Assembly: GCA_036346355.1 (NCBI GenBank)
Contig: CM070581.1
Span: 50,549,849 to 50,613,848 of the forward strand
Reading direction: 5' to 3'
Length of the DNA: 64,000 nt
Source: Rhipidocladum racemiflorum
Lineage: Eukaryota > Streptophyta > Magnoliopsida > Poales > Poaceae
Position 1 is the first letter of the stretch; the number at the start of each line of letters is the position of its first letter. The notes beneath the pieces were generated by a model. The model saw only the letters and a list, made by a program, of their open reading frames with translations. It did not search any database and was not told where the DNA came from. Of this stretch, positions 54,643-64,000 are shown one piece after another. A program made the position numbers and the translations under genes.

Positions 54643-56918
54643 ATACTCCCCTCCTCGATACCCAGCTTGCCCTCAAGCTGGAAATCAGGATAAGCTCGAC
54701 GAAGAACCATGACATCCATCCAAGTAGCCTCCTCCTCGGGTTCCCCCATCCAATGAACCAACACCTCACGTTGCCCACGAACAAAACGCTGCTGAAGAAG
54801 ACGATAGGGCTGGGGCTGTGCGTCTTGAGGTGAAGAGGATAAGTCCTCTGGTAAAGGAGGCGGTGCGGCTGGTGGAGTGCCCTGGAATGGCTTCAGTAGT
54901 GAAACATGAAATACATTGTGAAGACGGGCTGTCACAGGAAGATCCAATCGGTAAGCCACCAAACCCACCCGGTTGAGCACCTGATATGGTCCAAAGTAGC
55001 GAGGAGAAAGCTTGTGAGGGGCCTTGGGACGCAAGGATAATTGTCGGTGTTTTTGAAGCCGCAGCCATACCCAAGAACCGACTGAAAATTCCAAGTCCCG
55101 ATGACGACCATCATGGTACTGTTTCATCCGATTCTGAGCATTCAGTAAGTGATGACGTGCCTGGCATAAGAGAGCATCTCGATTCACAAGCTGACAATCA
55201 ACGGCATCAATGGCTGTAGTACCCTCTGAATAAGGAAGTAGACTCGGGGCCCGGCGGCCATAAACCAATTCAAACGGGGTAAGACGCAATGCCGAATGGT
55301 ATGAGGAATTATAGCAGAATTCTGCCCAAGGTAACCATTTCACCCACGTGGCCGGATTGTCATCAGCCAGACAACGCAGATACATTTCAATTGTTCTGTT
55401 AACTACTTCTGTTTGCCCATCGGATTGCGGATGATATGCTGATGAAGTGAGAAGACTGGTGCCACAACGCTTAAAGAGACTTTGCCAAAAGGTGCTAGTA
55501 AATATGGGATCCCGATCCGAGACAATTGATTCAGGCATTCCATGGAGTCGAACAATTTGATCAAAGAAAATATTAGCAACCACTATGGCAGAGGCCGGTC
55601 GTTTGATGGCAATGAAATGGCTGTATTTTGATAGTCTATCCACGACGGTTAAAATGGCCGTCTTGCCTTCTGACTTAGGAAGAGCCACAATGAAATCCAT
55701 GGAAATGTCGGCCCAAACCTGGTGCGGAATAGGGAGGGGTTGAAGAAGGCCGGCTGGGGTTAACGTGCTGACTTTGTGAGCCTGGCAAATCTGGCAAGCA
55801 CGGATGTATTCTTCCACTGAACGGCGGAGGCCCTCCCAATGAAATTGCTGTTTGACTCGATGGACGGTTTTGTGGACACCTTCGTGGGTGACATCATGGA
55901 ACGCAGCAACCACTTTCTCGCGTAACGGGGAGGACGCCGGAACTACTAAACGACCATCATAGTAAAGCAATCCCTCCGTTGCCGTCCATCTAGATCCTGC
56001 CGTCTGTTCGGCTGTTGCTACTTCCGCACACTGACGCTGGATGTCGGGATGGGCACGCAGAGTCGCATGCCACTCCTCCCAGATTGACTCTGCTGGTGCA
56101 GAGATTGCGCAGCAGCTAGTTGGCTCCTCAAATGCACGGGACAATGCGTCGGCTGCCTGGTTGGAGCGACCCGGCCGATATTCAACAGTGAAATCAAACC
56201 CCATGAGCTTACTCAGCCAATGCTGTTGTGGTGGTGTGACCAGGGCCTGTTCCAACAAATATTTGAGGCTTGCATGGTCTGTCCGTACGACGAATGGTCG
56301 CCCCCAAAGATAAGGCCGCCAATGTCGAATAGCCTTGGATAAGCCAATGAGCTCCCTCTCGTAAGCTGCCAATTTAACATGACGGTCAGCTAGACGACGA
56401 CTGTATAAGGCCACCGGATGTCCTTCTTGTTGGAGAACCGCCCCAATTCCAAGGCTGGACACATCACACTCCACCACAAATGGCAGTTCGAAATCTGGAA
56501 GGCGGAGCACTGGTGCTGACTGTAGCGCCGCTTTGAGCCTAAGAAAAGCTTGGTCGGCCTCCTCTGACCATACAAAGGTTTTACGACGCAGCAGGTTTGT
56601 TAATGGCTCGGCAATGGCAGCATAATGACGTATAAAACGGCGGTAATATCCGGCAAGTCCCAAGAAACTCCGAACAGCTGAAACTGAAGTTGGGGCCCGC
56701 CAATTTGCCACATCCTGAACTTTAGCCGGGTTAGCCGCCACTCCCGATTCGGAGATAATGTGCCCCAGGTACTTCACTTCTGTACTTGCAAGGATACACT
56801 TCTTTTGCTTCAAATACAACTGATGTTGACGTAGTCGGTCCAGCACCAGTCGCAAGTGAGTAAAATGCTCCTCCCTCGTAGAGCTGTAGATGAGTATGTC
56901 GTCGAAGAAAACCAGCAC
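54561..56918 (-). CDS. Reina-type pol, second part: RT palm, RNase H, integrase, chromodomain
   Basis: A 785-residue open frame. RT catalytic VFFDDILIYS is at the N-terminus, then the thumb and connection (VKYLGHIISESGV). RNase H follows (VECDVSSLGIGAVLQQ; RTDHASLKYLLEQ), then the integrase HHCC finger (HDVTHEGVHKTVHR ... CQICQAHK), the DDE core with Asp (SMDFIVALPKSEGK), Asp (SDRDPIFTS) and Glu (HPQSDGQTEVVNR), a GPY-type region (GPYQVLNRVGLVAYRLDLP), and a C-terminal chromodomain (VLVHWMGEPEEEATWMDV). Chromodomains direct integration to heterochromatin in this lineage. The frame is undamaged, but a frameshift at 56910-56935 cuts it from the RT N-terminus, so the marked start is only the first Met in frame. 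Confidence 0.92.
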   Translation of the reverse strand: MLVFFDDILIYSSTREEHFTHLRLVLDRLRQHQLYLKQKKCILASTEVKYLGHIISESGVAANPAKVQDVANWRAPTSVSAVRSFLGLAGYYRRFIRHYAAIAEPLTNLLRRKTFVWSEEADQAFLRLKAALQSAPVLRLPDFELPFVVECDVSSLGIGAVLQQEGHPVALYSRRLADRHVKLAAYERELIGLSKAIRHWRPYLWGRPFVVRTDHASLKYLLEQALVTPPQQHWLSKLMGFDFTVEYRPGRSNQAADALSRAFEEPTSCCAISAPAESIWEEWHATLRAHPDIQRQCAEVATAEQTAGSRWTATEGLLYYDGRLVVPASSPLREKVVAAFHDVTHEGVHKTVHRVKQQFHWEGLRRSVEEYIRACQICQAHKVSTLTPAGLLQPLPIPHQVWADISMDFIVALPKSEGKTAILTVVDRLSKYSHFIAIKRPASAIVVANIFFDQIVRLHGMPESIVSDRDPIFTSTFWQSLFKRCGTSLLTSSAYHPQSDGQTEVVNRTIEMYLRCLADDNPATWVKWLPWAEFCYNSSYHSALRLTPFELVYGRRAPSLLPYSEGTTAIDAVDCQLVNRDALLCQARHHLLNAQNRMKQYHDGRHRDLEFSVGSWVWLRLQKHRQLSLRPKAPHKLSPRYFGPYQVLNRVGLVAYRLDLPVTARLHNVFHVSLLKPFQGTPPAAPPPLPEDLSSSPQDAQPQPYRLLQQRFVRGQREVLVHWMGEPEEEATWMDVMVLRRAYPDFQLEGKLGIEEGSIVRATGRVYVRRRELHDKPVEGEVQIS

Positions 56919-58064
56919 AAATTTGCGAATTCAAGAGTACCTCATTCATGAGAGCTTGGAATGTAGAGGGCGCGTTACATAAGCCGAAAGCCATGACTAA
57001 GAATTCATAATGGCCATGATGTGTGCGGAAGGCGGTCTTCTCAATATCTGCTTCCCTCATGCGAATCTGATGGTACCTGGAGCGTAAATCGAGCTTAGAG
57101 AATAATCTGGCGCCGTGCAGCTCGTCGAGTAGTTCCTCAACTACAGGGATTGGGAACTTGTCTTTGATTGTCTTGGCGTTGAGGGCCCGGTAATCCACAC
57201 AAAACCGCCAAGTTCCGTCTTCCTTCCTGACCAACAACACCGGGGAGGAGAATGGGGATCTACTGGGCCAAATCAACCCCTGTGCGAGCATCTCTGTGCA
57301 CTGTTTTTCTATCTCATCTTTCTGACGAAAGGGGTAACGATAAGGTCGGACCACCACCGGATCCGTGCCTTCTGCCAACACAATGTGATGATCACAGTTC
57401 CTTGATGGGGGCAAACCCTGTGGTTCCTGAAAAAGGTCTCTATACTCAGTTAAGAGGGCTACCACATCCTCGTCGGCCTTAGCCTCTAACTGGTGGACAC
57501 GAGCATCAGTGGTCGAAGTATGGCCCTGCAGAATGATCTGCTACCCCTTCATATTGAAGATCATGCGGAGTTTGTCGAAATTCCACTGTATATCTCCCAG
57601 AGTTTGTAACCATTGTACCCCTAGCACCATGTCATACCCCTGAAGGGGAATTACCAAGAAGGGTGCGCAAAACTGATTAGAATCCACTGCAAAAACTCCT
57701 TGGGCAATGCGCCCTAAGCATGGCAGTTCCTCGCCACTAGCCACCCGGACTCGCTGTGATCCACCTGATCCTTGCGTCTCCCCGATGAGGGCTGCAGCGT
57801 GGCTGCTCACGAAGTTATGTGTGCTGCCGCTGTCAATCAAACCGATGAGGCGATGACCTCCCATGTCTACTAAGATCTGCATCGTGCTCCCTCCGCAAGT
57901 GCCCCGTACTGCCATGGCTGATAATGCCGCTGGTTCCTCGTTTTCGCTATCTTCTTCCTCCTCATTCACCACCTCACAGAGGAAAAGGCGTTTGCACTGA
58001 TGCCCCCTGGAAAATGTCTCATCGCAATTAAAACAGAGTCCCTTGGCCCTCCGTTCGGCCATCT
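56919..58064 (-). pseudogene. Reina-type gag knuckle, protease and RT N-terminus
   Basis: The frame begins at a deletion junction with MAERRAKGLCFNCDETF and the knuckle C..C....H....C (CFNCDETFSRGHQC). An acidic spacer and an aspartic protease (GLIDSGSTHNFVS; YDMVLGVQWLQTLG) follow. A TAG at about 57541 interrupts the frame before RT. RT resumes in the same frame (RPYRYPFRQKDEIEKQ, SPFSSPVLLVRKEDGTWR, CVDYRALNAKTIKDKFPIP, FSKLDLRSRYHQIRM, MAFGLCNAPSTFQALMNEVL). After that motif the frame shifts into the ORF at 56918. LRSRYHQIRM differs from the usual LRSGYHQIRM (Gly to Arg). Confidence 0.9.
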
Positions 58065-58448
58065 CACCCGGTCTCAAGCCAGCACGAGAGTCGGTGGAGA
58101 TCGCCGCCGGGAATCGACGTCGACCTATGATCGGTAAAAGGCGTTACGGAGCCTCCGGCCAGTTATCGGTGGCAGCGCCTGTTCCTTGATTTCCTTGGCA
58201 ACCAAAAACGTTCTCATCTATTCCTTCTCATCTCTATTTAACAACTCCTCCCGCATGAGTTCAAATCCACCTCTAGAGATACAGATAGATAGAGATAGCA
58301 ATACTTCTAAAGATAACTCTCCTAGATATAGTAAGGATAACGTAAAACTTCCCTAAGATAACTTTCTTAACTAATCTGGACTTCCCCCTCAACTGGCTTA
58401 TCATGAAGCTCCCTACGCCTGACATAGACTCTATCTGTAGCCCTAACA
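58065..58448 (-). repeat. 5' LTR of the Reina-type element, truncated
   Basis: Nearly identical to 54259-54642 but missing the last 31 bp or so of the LTR. It abuts the gag knuckle directly, so PBS and gag N-terminus were lost in one deletion. Confidence 0.92.
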
Positions 58449-59479
58449 CCTCCGGTGCTTGTTACCGACGGAGGAGTAGGTGGAGGCTAGTTGTCTGCGT
58501 CGCCGTCCTCGGGGCTGGCGTAGACGGCGCGGGGACGCGCAGCGGGCCAGCGCGATGGAGCCAGCGTGGCGGGGCTTGCTCGGTGAGGTCAGGGTGCCGC
58601 TTTTTCTCTCCAGATCTAGATTTTTCTCCCCCCAAGATCCGCCGATTTGGGTGGGATTCGGTCGAGCGACGGCGAGACTCCTCGGTTCCTCGCCGCAACG
58701 GTGGGGCTTCCCGGCGCTGGCAGCGCGGCGGACGGAGACTATGGCGGGTGCTAAGAGTGGCTCGATGAGAGGTGCAGGAGGAGCTGCGGCGAAGGGAGCC
58801 GAGTTCAGCGGCTTGGCGAGTTGTGCAGGACGGGCAGGTAGAGGGGGCGAGGGCGTCGGAGTTGGAGCAGGTGGCTGTGGTGAGTTGAGGAGGCCGAGTC
58901 GGGGTGAAGGAAGCCAGGAGCAGGAGGTCGGGGCTTCGGAGCCCAGGAGGAGGCGAAGGAAGCCCGTAGGAGCCGGCTGATCTTCATGCGGTGGTGCTGT
59001 GGCGACCTCAGCGGTTTTCGCGAGATGTGCACGAGGAGCAGGAGGAAGAGGTGAGGCCGTCGGTGATGGAGGTTGGAGCTCCAGCATGGAGGTCGTCGGA
59101 GAGGTGCAGGAGATGAGGGCGGTGTGTTGGTGTATGCCGGGGAACTCCACTATGCATGCTTGACCGGGGGGTAAGGAGTCTAGACTGGAGGAGGCATAAT
59201 AGCTCTTCGAGCATCGCCGCGGCAGGGTGAGTCTGAGGCGTCGGTGCTGGCAGCGCTCAGGGCGGTGGGGTATGTTGCTGCGGCCGAGGGCGGCGCAGTA
59301 TTGTGTTTAGGCTGTATTCCGCGTTGGCGGGTGAGCTCGACAGTGGTGGCCGAGGGTTGTGTTTGTTACTGCCTTCTTGGCGGTAGCCTTTGTATTTTTC
59401 TCTTCGGAGGTTTTACTTCTTCTTAATGAAATGACAGTGCTCCTGTCCTAAGTTTCAAAAAAAAAAAATTCTAGAGTAG

Positions 59480-60414
59480 CTCACCAAACATAGTATTAAA
59501 TACATGACCTGAAACAACTTCATTCTTCAAGACATTTCAGCAGATAGTAGATTGCATTCTCTAGTGTTATCCACCCAAACATAAAAATCTCACTAGATGG
59601 TATAAAGCACATGTAGATGTAAAGGCCTTTACACTCAGAGATATAACACCAGATAAATTACAAAATTAACATGTTACTTTGAAACTTGTTCTGATGCGAA
59701 GTATAATTAATATTAACATCCTAAAAAAGGCCATTGGTTCCAGCTTGTGCTCCAGGTTTCAAAAAGAGGGTTCACACAAGATTATATTATTCCCAAGGCC
59801 CTGCTTGGATGAGTGGTAATTTCTTGGGAGGTTTTGGGATTTAGTTCAAATTTGAACTAAATCCTAAAATATTCCAATGAAATACCCCTAATCCAAGCAC
59901 CCCCAAAGGGTAATTACTTGGAACAATTGGCATATTAACCTAACCGGATTCAGATTCTAGGTCAGGTCACTTCCGTGCAAAGCCTATGACAAATGGAATA
60001 GGATTTATAGTAAAAAGGGCAATCCTACTCCAATGCTGATGTTCTAGATTTGAAGATCACATGGCCTAAGTTACCAATTATACATATGCATTGCCACAAA
60101 ACATTAAATGCAGGTGTATAAACCAGATTAAATGCATATGCATAGACCAGATGAGGTTCTGCAATAGCATGGCAACATATGGGATGTATATAATGGTCAG
60201 GAACAAAAGTCACAGACAAAGAAAATTGCAGCTTAGTTTAACTCCAGATAATGCAGGCCAATTCAACACTGTATTACTAAATGTAGTATAAAATGATTTT
60301 GACAAGCATAGAAAGACAGACGAATTTATTGATGAAAACTGTCTAGATTAAGCACCAAATTGTGCCTGCTAGTTTTTAAAATTTAATAATCAAGCACTGT
60401 GTCTTTTTTTTAAA
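59480..60414. other. Intergenic with a small palindromic MITE at about 59802-59908
   Basis: Within this stretch, CCCTGCTTGGATGAGTGGTA at 59802 pairs with TACCCCTAATCCAAGCACCC at 59885-59904 around a perfect palindrome TTAGTTCAAATTTGAACTAA (59842-59861). That is a complete short hairpin element of about 107 bp. The rest holds no recognisable gene. Confidence 0.55.
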
Positions 60415-60613
60415 AGAGGTGCTTCTATGCTCTTCCTTTTAAAAGTTGCACAACTATTAAAGCATGAATGAAGGGTAGATAGTGATTACTTACCCCTTCG
60501 CTTGCTTCAAGATTTGTGCAACTTTTAAAAGGAAGAGCATTGAAGCACCTCTTTAAAAGAGCAAGGGGTAGATAGTGATTACTTACCCCTTCGCTTGCTT
60601 CAAGATTTGTGTA
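60415..60613. repeat. 39-bp inverted repeat hairpin plus flanking direct repeat
   Basis: Arms 60415-60453 and 60514-60552 are inverse copies with one mismatch in 39 (GGTGCTTCTATGCTCTTCC and its complement), separated by a 60-bp loop. A 46-bp segment GGGTAGATAGTGATTACTTA... occurs in the loop (60474) and again after the second arm (60566). Related sequence GGAAGAGCATAGAAGCACCT also lies at 52631 inside the LINE fragment. Confidence 0.75.
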
Positions 60614-60804
60614 ACTTGTACTAGAAGGAAAAGCATAGAAGCACTGATCTTTTTTTTATATATAAAAACTATCGATAAGAGTCGGAATTAATCAGCAATA
60701 ACTTGATTCAAATCAAAAGAATTTCAACTCTGGCCAAGTACAATCCAGTAGTACTCTATCACTCAAGGAAATATGAAAACCAATAATTACATGGCAGTTC
60801 CCAA

Positions 60805-60962
60805 CAGGGGCAGAGCCAGCCTATGATCAGGCCTCGGGCCGGCCCAACTAGTCCACTGGGCCATGGGCTGCAATAGAGAGAGGAGAGATTAGTGGTCCAC
60901 GGGCCACAACTCCCAAGCCTAGGGTCACGGCCCGGGTGGCCTGAGACCTGGATCCGCCTATA
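60805..60962. mobile_element. Small hAT (Tip100-like) MITE
   Basis: 158 bp; left end CAGGGGCAGAGCCAG, right end CCTGGATCCGCCTATA (worn), with an 8-bp flank gttcccaa (60797-60804) and gttcctaa (60963-60970), 7 of 8 identical. The interior is GGCCC-rich. Confidence 0.7.
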
Positions 60963-60970
60963 GTTCCTAA

Positions 60971-61353
60971 TGAAATGATGAATCCCAAATAGGCCTATTA
61001 CTAACCAAAAAAAATAGTGATTTTTTAAACATACCACAGAATTAAAACTATACAAACTGTGAAAGCTTCACAGTTCAAACTTGATACATATATCCATTAC
61101 CATATACAAAGCAGATGTATACCTCAAGAATATGACAACTGAGAGTAAATCTCTACAAAATTTAAAAACTGTCGATCGCATAGGTCAGCTCAGTAGCAAG
61201 TAATCATACTTCATATGAATATTCAGAGAATCGAATTTATTAATCTTCCATAAAACAAACTTACACAGTTCTGATGTCGATTATGCTTGCTTGCTAGTTT
61301 CCAACCTATAGATCAACAATACCTGTGGTAAAATTACATTCAGAAAAACTATT
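60971..61353. other. Intergenic; nothing recognised
   Basis: AT-rich single-copy-looking DNA with no frames or repeats that I can name. Confidence 0.4.
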
Positions 61354-61544
61354 CAACGGTATACCGTTGCAACGGTATAGCAGTGAAGCTCATGAAATTT
61401 TTACGCTGAAAATCATGAAACTTAGCGCTAAAACTGATGAAACATGAAACTCATGAAACTAAACACTGAAACTTATGAAACCAGATAAAACTCATCACTA
61501 AAACTAATGAAACTTAGGTATACTGTTGCAACGGTATACCATTG
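61354..61544. mobile_element. 191-bp TIR element with ATGAAAC repeats
   Basis: Ends CAACGGTATACCGTTGCAAC... and ...GTTGCAACGGTATACCATTG are inverse repeats of about 26 bp, and each end also contains its own GGTATACC palindrome. The interior is made of ATGAAACT/CTGAAAC-type units (about 12 copies). The TSD is not clear. It looks like a MITE of unassigned superfamily. Confidence 0.65.
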
Positions 61545-62265
61545 CCTAGTTCTGCTCAATTACATTAGGCATCCTAACTAAACAAACCACAACTAACAAG
61601 CACGAGAGCTTCTCAATGCCCTACAACGTGCTTATCTTTTTTTCCTCGAGAACAAAACCTCGCTTTACTTGTATAATTCTTTAAATACCTGACAGATGAT
61701 TAACATAATTCTTGTTGCAGATATCTTTCAAAGAACAAAACCTCTCATGTGTTTCATTCATGTGATTTATTAACAGGGGAACCTTCGTCATGTTTACATC
61801 AAGCATCAAAACGATACGACAGGAAAGAAAACCATATTATTTGCTAAGTAGGTAGTAACAAACAATACTCTAGACTTTAGGGCATCCAAAATGCATTGGG
61901 TAGACTGGAAGGTATGACATTGCCTGCTTTGTTACAGCTAACAAATAGCACACTATTTTAGGTCAAAAGTACCAATCATGATTCTTAAAAACAATTTGGT
62001 CTGCTCATCATTGTTTTTGGTTGTAGAAGTTATGTGAATCATCTGCCTAATGGTAAGGTGAATGCTTACAAACTCTCTGGCTCCATGTTCATGCTAGGAA
62101 CTAGGAAGCTACGTATGAAGATCATACCTTTCCTTATAAGATGTACACTCGAAACTGCAGTCTCGAAAGCAACTTCTTTCTGTCACCAAGCTGGTGTAGC
62201 CATTCCACCGACTGATTTTTTCCATCACACGAACACTAGTCCGATGTCAGACCACCGAAATACAT
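61545..62265. other. Intergenic; nothing recognised
   Basis: No gene or clear element. The frame at 62034-62315 has no family resemblance. Confidence 0.4.
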
Positions 62266-62645
62266 TGAAATTTTTTTTTAAATATATTATATTTTATTCC
62301 GAATTGCAGAAATAAATGTCTTTCGCAAGAAATTACACTTTTATACGCCTGCTTTGTCCATCTAAGCGAGCGATATAAAGTCGCCCGATGGACGGGCGAC
62401 AGAGACTCTCGTGTTTTTCGTCGCCTGCTAGACGAAGCGACTTCTGTCGCCCGATCAACAGGCGACAGATTAAAAATCCCCCGATGGACGGGCGACATTA
62501 TTGATGTCGCCCTATGGACGGGCGACATATACCATTTTTGATATTTTTGTTAGTTTTTATGAGAATTTTTTTTAAAAATATATTATATTTTATTCCAAAT
62601 TGCATAAATAAATATCGCAACAAATTTCAGTTTTAAAACTGTCAG
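62266..62645. repeat. GTCGCCC hairpin array between direct AT-rich repeats
   Basis: Five palindromic units of the form GTCGCCC-gatgga-GGGCGAC lie at about 62380, 62420, 62446, 62476 and 62505. They are framed by two copies of an AT-rich segment (TAT.ATATTATATTTTATTCC.AATTGCA), at 62278 and 62574. Each unit can form a 7-bp GC stem. It lies downstream of the gene at 62951-63529. Confidence 0.8.
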
Positions 62646-62950
62646 TTTAGAAGCCATTTCGATGCGAGCATGAGAAAATACAGTATTCTGGTTTTTAGGT
62701 GGCCCTTCTTCACTCCCGGTCAACTCGTAATTATTTTTTGAAGACTTCGTGTAGTTATCTTCAAAGATGTGAAATATATGTACGGTACACTGTACCGATA
62801 GATGGGGAGCAATAAGAAAGTACTGAATTGCATACGGCTTAGAAATGCTAAACAACAATGGCATGTACGGCACACTCTACCGAGTATACGGGACTAAACG
62901 TAACATGCCTTAGGCAGAGGAAACAGCAATAAGGGCCCTTCTCTTGGGCT

Positions 62951-63529
62951 TTACTGAGTGCAACGAGGATATTTTCCCTTACGCAAGTTTTCAGCTCCTG
63001 CCGCTCTGGCCCTAGCTGCCCTCTCACGCTTTCTCTCGCGCTCAGCCTCCCTCTCCGCTGCATGGCGCTGTCGTTCGGCCTCCCTCTGTGCATGCATATG
63101 TTCCAAATGCTGTTGGCGCTTCTCCTCCTCATCCTGCTCACACCACTGCTGCTCCACGATAGCCCTCTGATGCGAGTACTCCCGATTCCGCCTCCTCTCC
63201 ATCTCGGGAGTTTGTTCCGCGTCGTAGAATCGGATGAACTCGCACAGTGGAGGCTGCAATTAGTCACATCACACGGTGTTACAACACGTATGAATTGGGA
63301 GCAGCACCAAATGTGAGTATGAACATACCGGGCTTCTCCGCCGCATCCGCATCCCTAGCGTTGGCTCGGAGTCGTGGTTGCGGCAGCTCCAGTACCTCAT
63401 ACCGTAAGTGTATGAGTTGTCTACAGACTGCCGGAAGCGGCAAGGATCCCCGCATAGGCACATGGGGACCTCCGTGCCTTCGGGGATTGTTTCGACAACG
63501 TTGTGCCTTGGGGGCGAGGGGAACTCCAT
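62951..63529 (-). CDS. Two-exon zinc-finger/coiled-coil protein (TE-associated family, GRF-like)
   Basis: Exon 1 is 63529-63329 and exon 2 is 63253-62951, with a 75-bp GT-AG intron, giving a 167-residue protein. The N-terminus MEFPSPPRHN leads to a Cys-rich motif (MCLCGDPCRFRQS ... TYGMRYWSCRN) like the GRF-type zinc finger. After the intron PPLCEFIRFYDAEQTPEMER leads into a long, strongly charged Glu/Arg coiled coil (residues 85-155), ending KGKYPRCTQ. From memory this protein type recurs in grass genomes near Mutator/PMD-type repeats, so I take it as transposon-borne; its function is unknown. A CTATTTAAC box lies about 100 bp upstream. No frame lesions are visible, so it could be expressed. 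Confidence 0.7.
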
Positions 63530-64000
63530 TGGTGCTGCTCGTTTGGGTTGGCGGTGATGGTTCTCTTTGTTGTATTGGAGCAGTGGTTTGGTCGATGCAA
63601 CGCTGCGAAGGCATGAAGGGGGTTAAATAGCCAGATAGAGCGACAGACTTGAAGCTTAAAAGGAATCCGCGAGCATCGGATTCCTTTGCACTCTGCGTGC
63701 TTGATACCGACATATGCACGCAGCTTTGTATCTTGGAGGGAAGTGCCAATAAAGCTTTGCCAGCTATGCTTTGACGGGACGACTCAGGCAATATCTGGCA
63801 CACATGCATTTGACATGACATTTCGGACAGAACCGATCGACATGATATGTCGTGACATGTGCTTTGCCAAAGAATGCTTTCACAGGACGTACCAGGCAGC
63901 CTTTGCTTGGATTATAAAATACAACTGAATGGGATGAGAAAACTCATGGTGTATGGACTAAGTGCTAATATCATTGTTTGTTTATAATAATGACTGCAGT
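63530..64000 (-). promoter_or_regulatory. Upstream region of the zinc-finger/coiled-coil gene
   Basis: On the minus strand a TATA-like CTATTTAAC lies near 63627, about 100 bp before the ATG at 63529. Farther up (63730-63900) are loosely repeated TGACATGACAT, TTTGACGGGACG and TTTGCCA motifs. The repetitive character suggests the terminal region of a larger transposon extending beyond the window. Confidence 0.4.

Larger units (their letters stand above)
54228..58448 (-). mobile_element. Reina-type chromovirus (Ty3/gypsy), minus strand, TSD CCTCC
   Basis: 4221 bp, bounded by TGATACGG (left) and CCCTAACA (right), with exact cctcc duplications (54223-54227 and 58449-58453). It reads, on the minus strand, 5' LTR, gag knuckle, protease, RT, RNase H, integrase with chromodomain, 3' LTR. 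Short LTRs of about 415 bp and a C-terminal chromodomain running into the 3' LTR suggest the Reina clade. The 5' LTR end, PBS and most of gag are deleted (junction at about 58065). Confidence 0.93.
54019..59465 (+). mobile_element. Poly(A) non-LTR retroposon, 14-bp TSD, interrupted by Reina element
   Basis: An exact 14-bp repeat aaattctagagtag flanks the unit (54005-54018 and 59466-59479), and the right end is a poly(A) run after TTCTTCTTAATGAAATGACA...TCCTGTCC. A variable-length TSD plus poly(A) indicates L1-driven retroposition. Without the chromovirus (54228-58448) the body is about 1.2 kb, GC-rich at the 5' side, with no intact ORF2. It is therefore a nonautonomous L1 relative, a 5'-truncated element or a processed transcript. 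Long frames on both strands at 58403-59150 lack recognisable domains. Confidence 0.8.

Noticed and set aside
58403..59214. Overlapping frames of 121, 166 and 235 codons
   Set aside because: Ala/Pro/Arg/Gly-rich on both strands with one boundary in the Reina LTR; no domain recognised, so not called as genes.
62340..62530. CRISPR-like spacing of GTCGCCC repeats
   Set aside because: The units are short palindromes with irregular short spacers in a plant genome; not a CRISPR array.
63279..63821. 180-codon minus-strand frame overlapping the zinc-finger gene
   Set aside because: The other frame holds the Cys motif, a good splice pair and a conserved-looking C-terminus; this one is its shadow.

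Overview
This is intergenic DNA from a plant nuclear genome, almost certainly a grass (Poaceae). The evidence is Sirevirus, Tekay-like, Tat and Reina LTR retrotransposons, Stowaway and hAT-type MITEs, a TC...CTAG Helitron, L1 fragments, and a degenerate heavy-metal ATPase gene with plant introns. I see no clearly functional host gene. Almost every coding signal is a transposable element or a pseudogene, and many elements have readable termini and target-site duplications (TSDs), so much of the insertion order can be reconstructed.

Layout. 1-6262: copia Sirevirus A, whose 5' end lies outside the window and whose pol is mostly deleted. 6738-16851: Sirevirus B, complete from LTR to LTR with TSD GTTTT but carrying frameshifts and stops. 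16852-26104: nested, diverged Tekay-like gypsy LTRs; one (19489-22903) is a 3.4-kb solo LTR with TSD TACTA. 26105-39594: a minus-strand P1B-type heavy-metal ATPase (HMA) pseudogene split inside exon 1 by a rearranged copia element (27363-39303, TSD AGACG). That copia carries in its own 3' LTR a Tat-lineage gypsy element (30018-39070, TSD GTAGT) with an antisense, intron-containing plant-mobile-domain ORF. The Tat 5' LTR in turn carries a hAT MITE (38258-38885, TSD TCGGTCAC). The locus is thus four layers deep.

39863-47769: dense MITEs (hAT-like, Stowaway, inverted-repeat), a 1.2-kb tandem duplication whose two copies differ by a MITE and a 255-bp Helitron, and a three-unit tandem repeat. 47770-54004: L1-type LINE fragments and a Tip100-like hAT element enclosing a clean 150-bp exon resembling EFR3-like/SRL2 proteins. 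54019-59465: a poly(A) retroposon with 14-bp TSDs, interrupted by a Reina-type chromovirus (54228-58448, TSD CCTCC). 59480-64000: hairpin repeats, small TIR elements, a palindromic GTCGCCC array, and a two-exon minus-strand gene for a short zinc-finger/coiled-coil protein, the only intact gene model found.

The Sireviruses and the Tat element show parts of the retrotransposition machinery (gag, protease, integrase, reverse transcriptase/RNase H), but none appears autonomous. The most notable items are the inverted two-tailed copia, the spliced antisense ORF, the captured EFR3-like exon, the shared gag/pol TAG in both Sireviruses, and the Helitron with a paralogous empty site.
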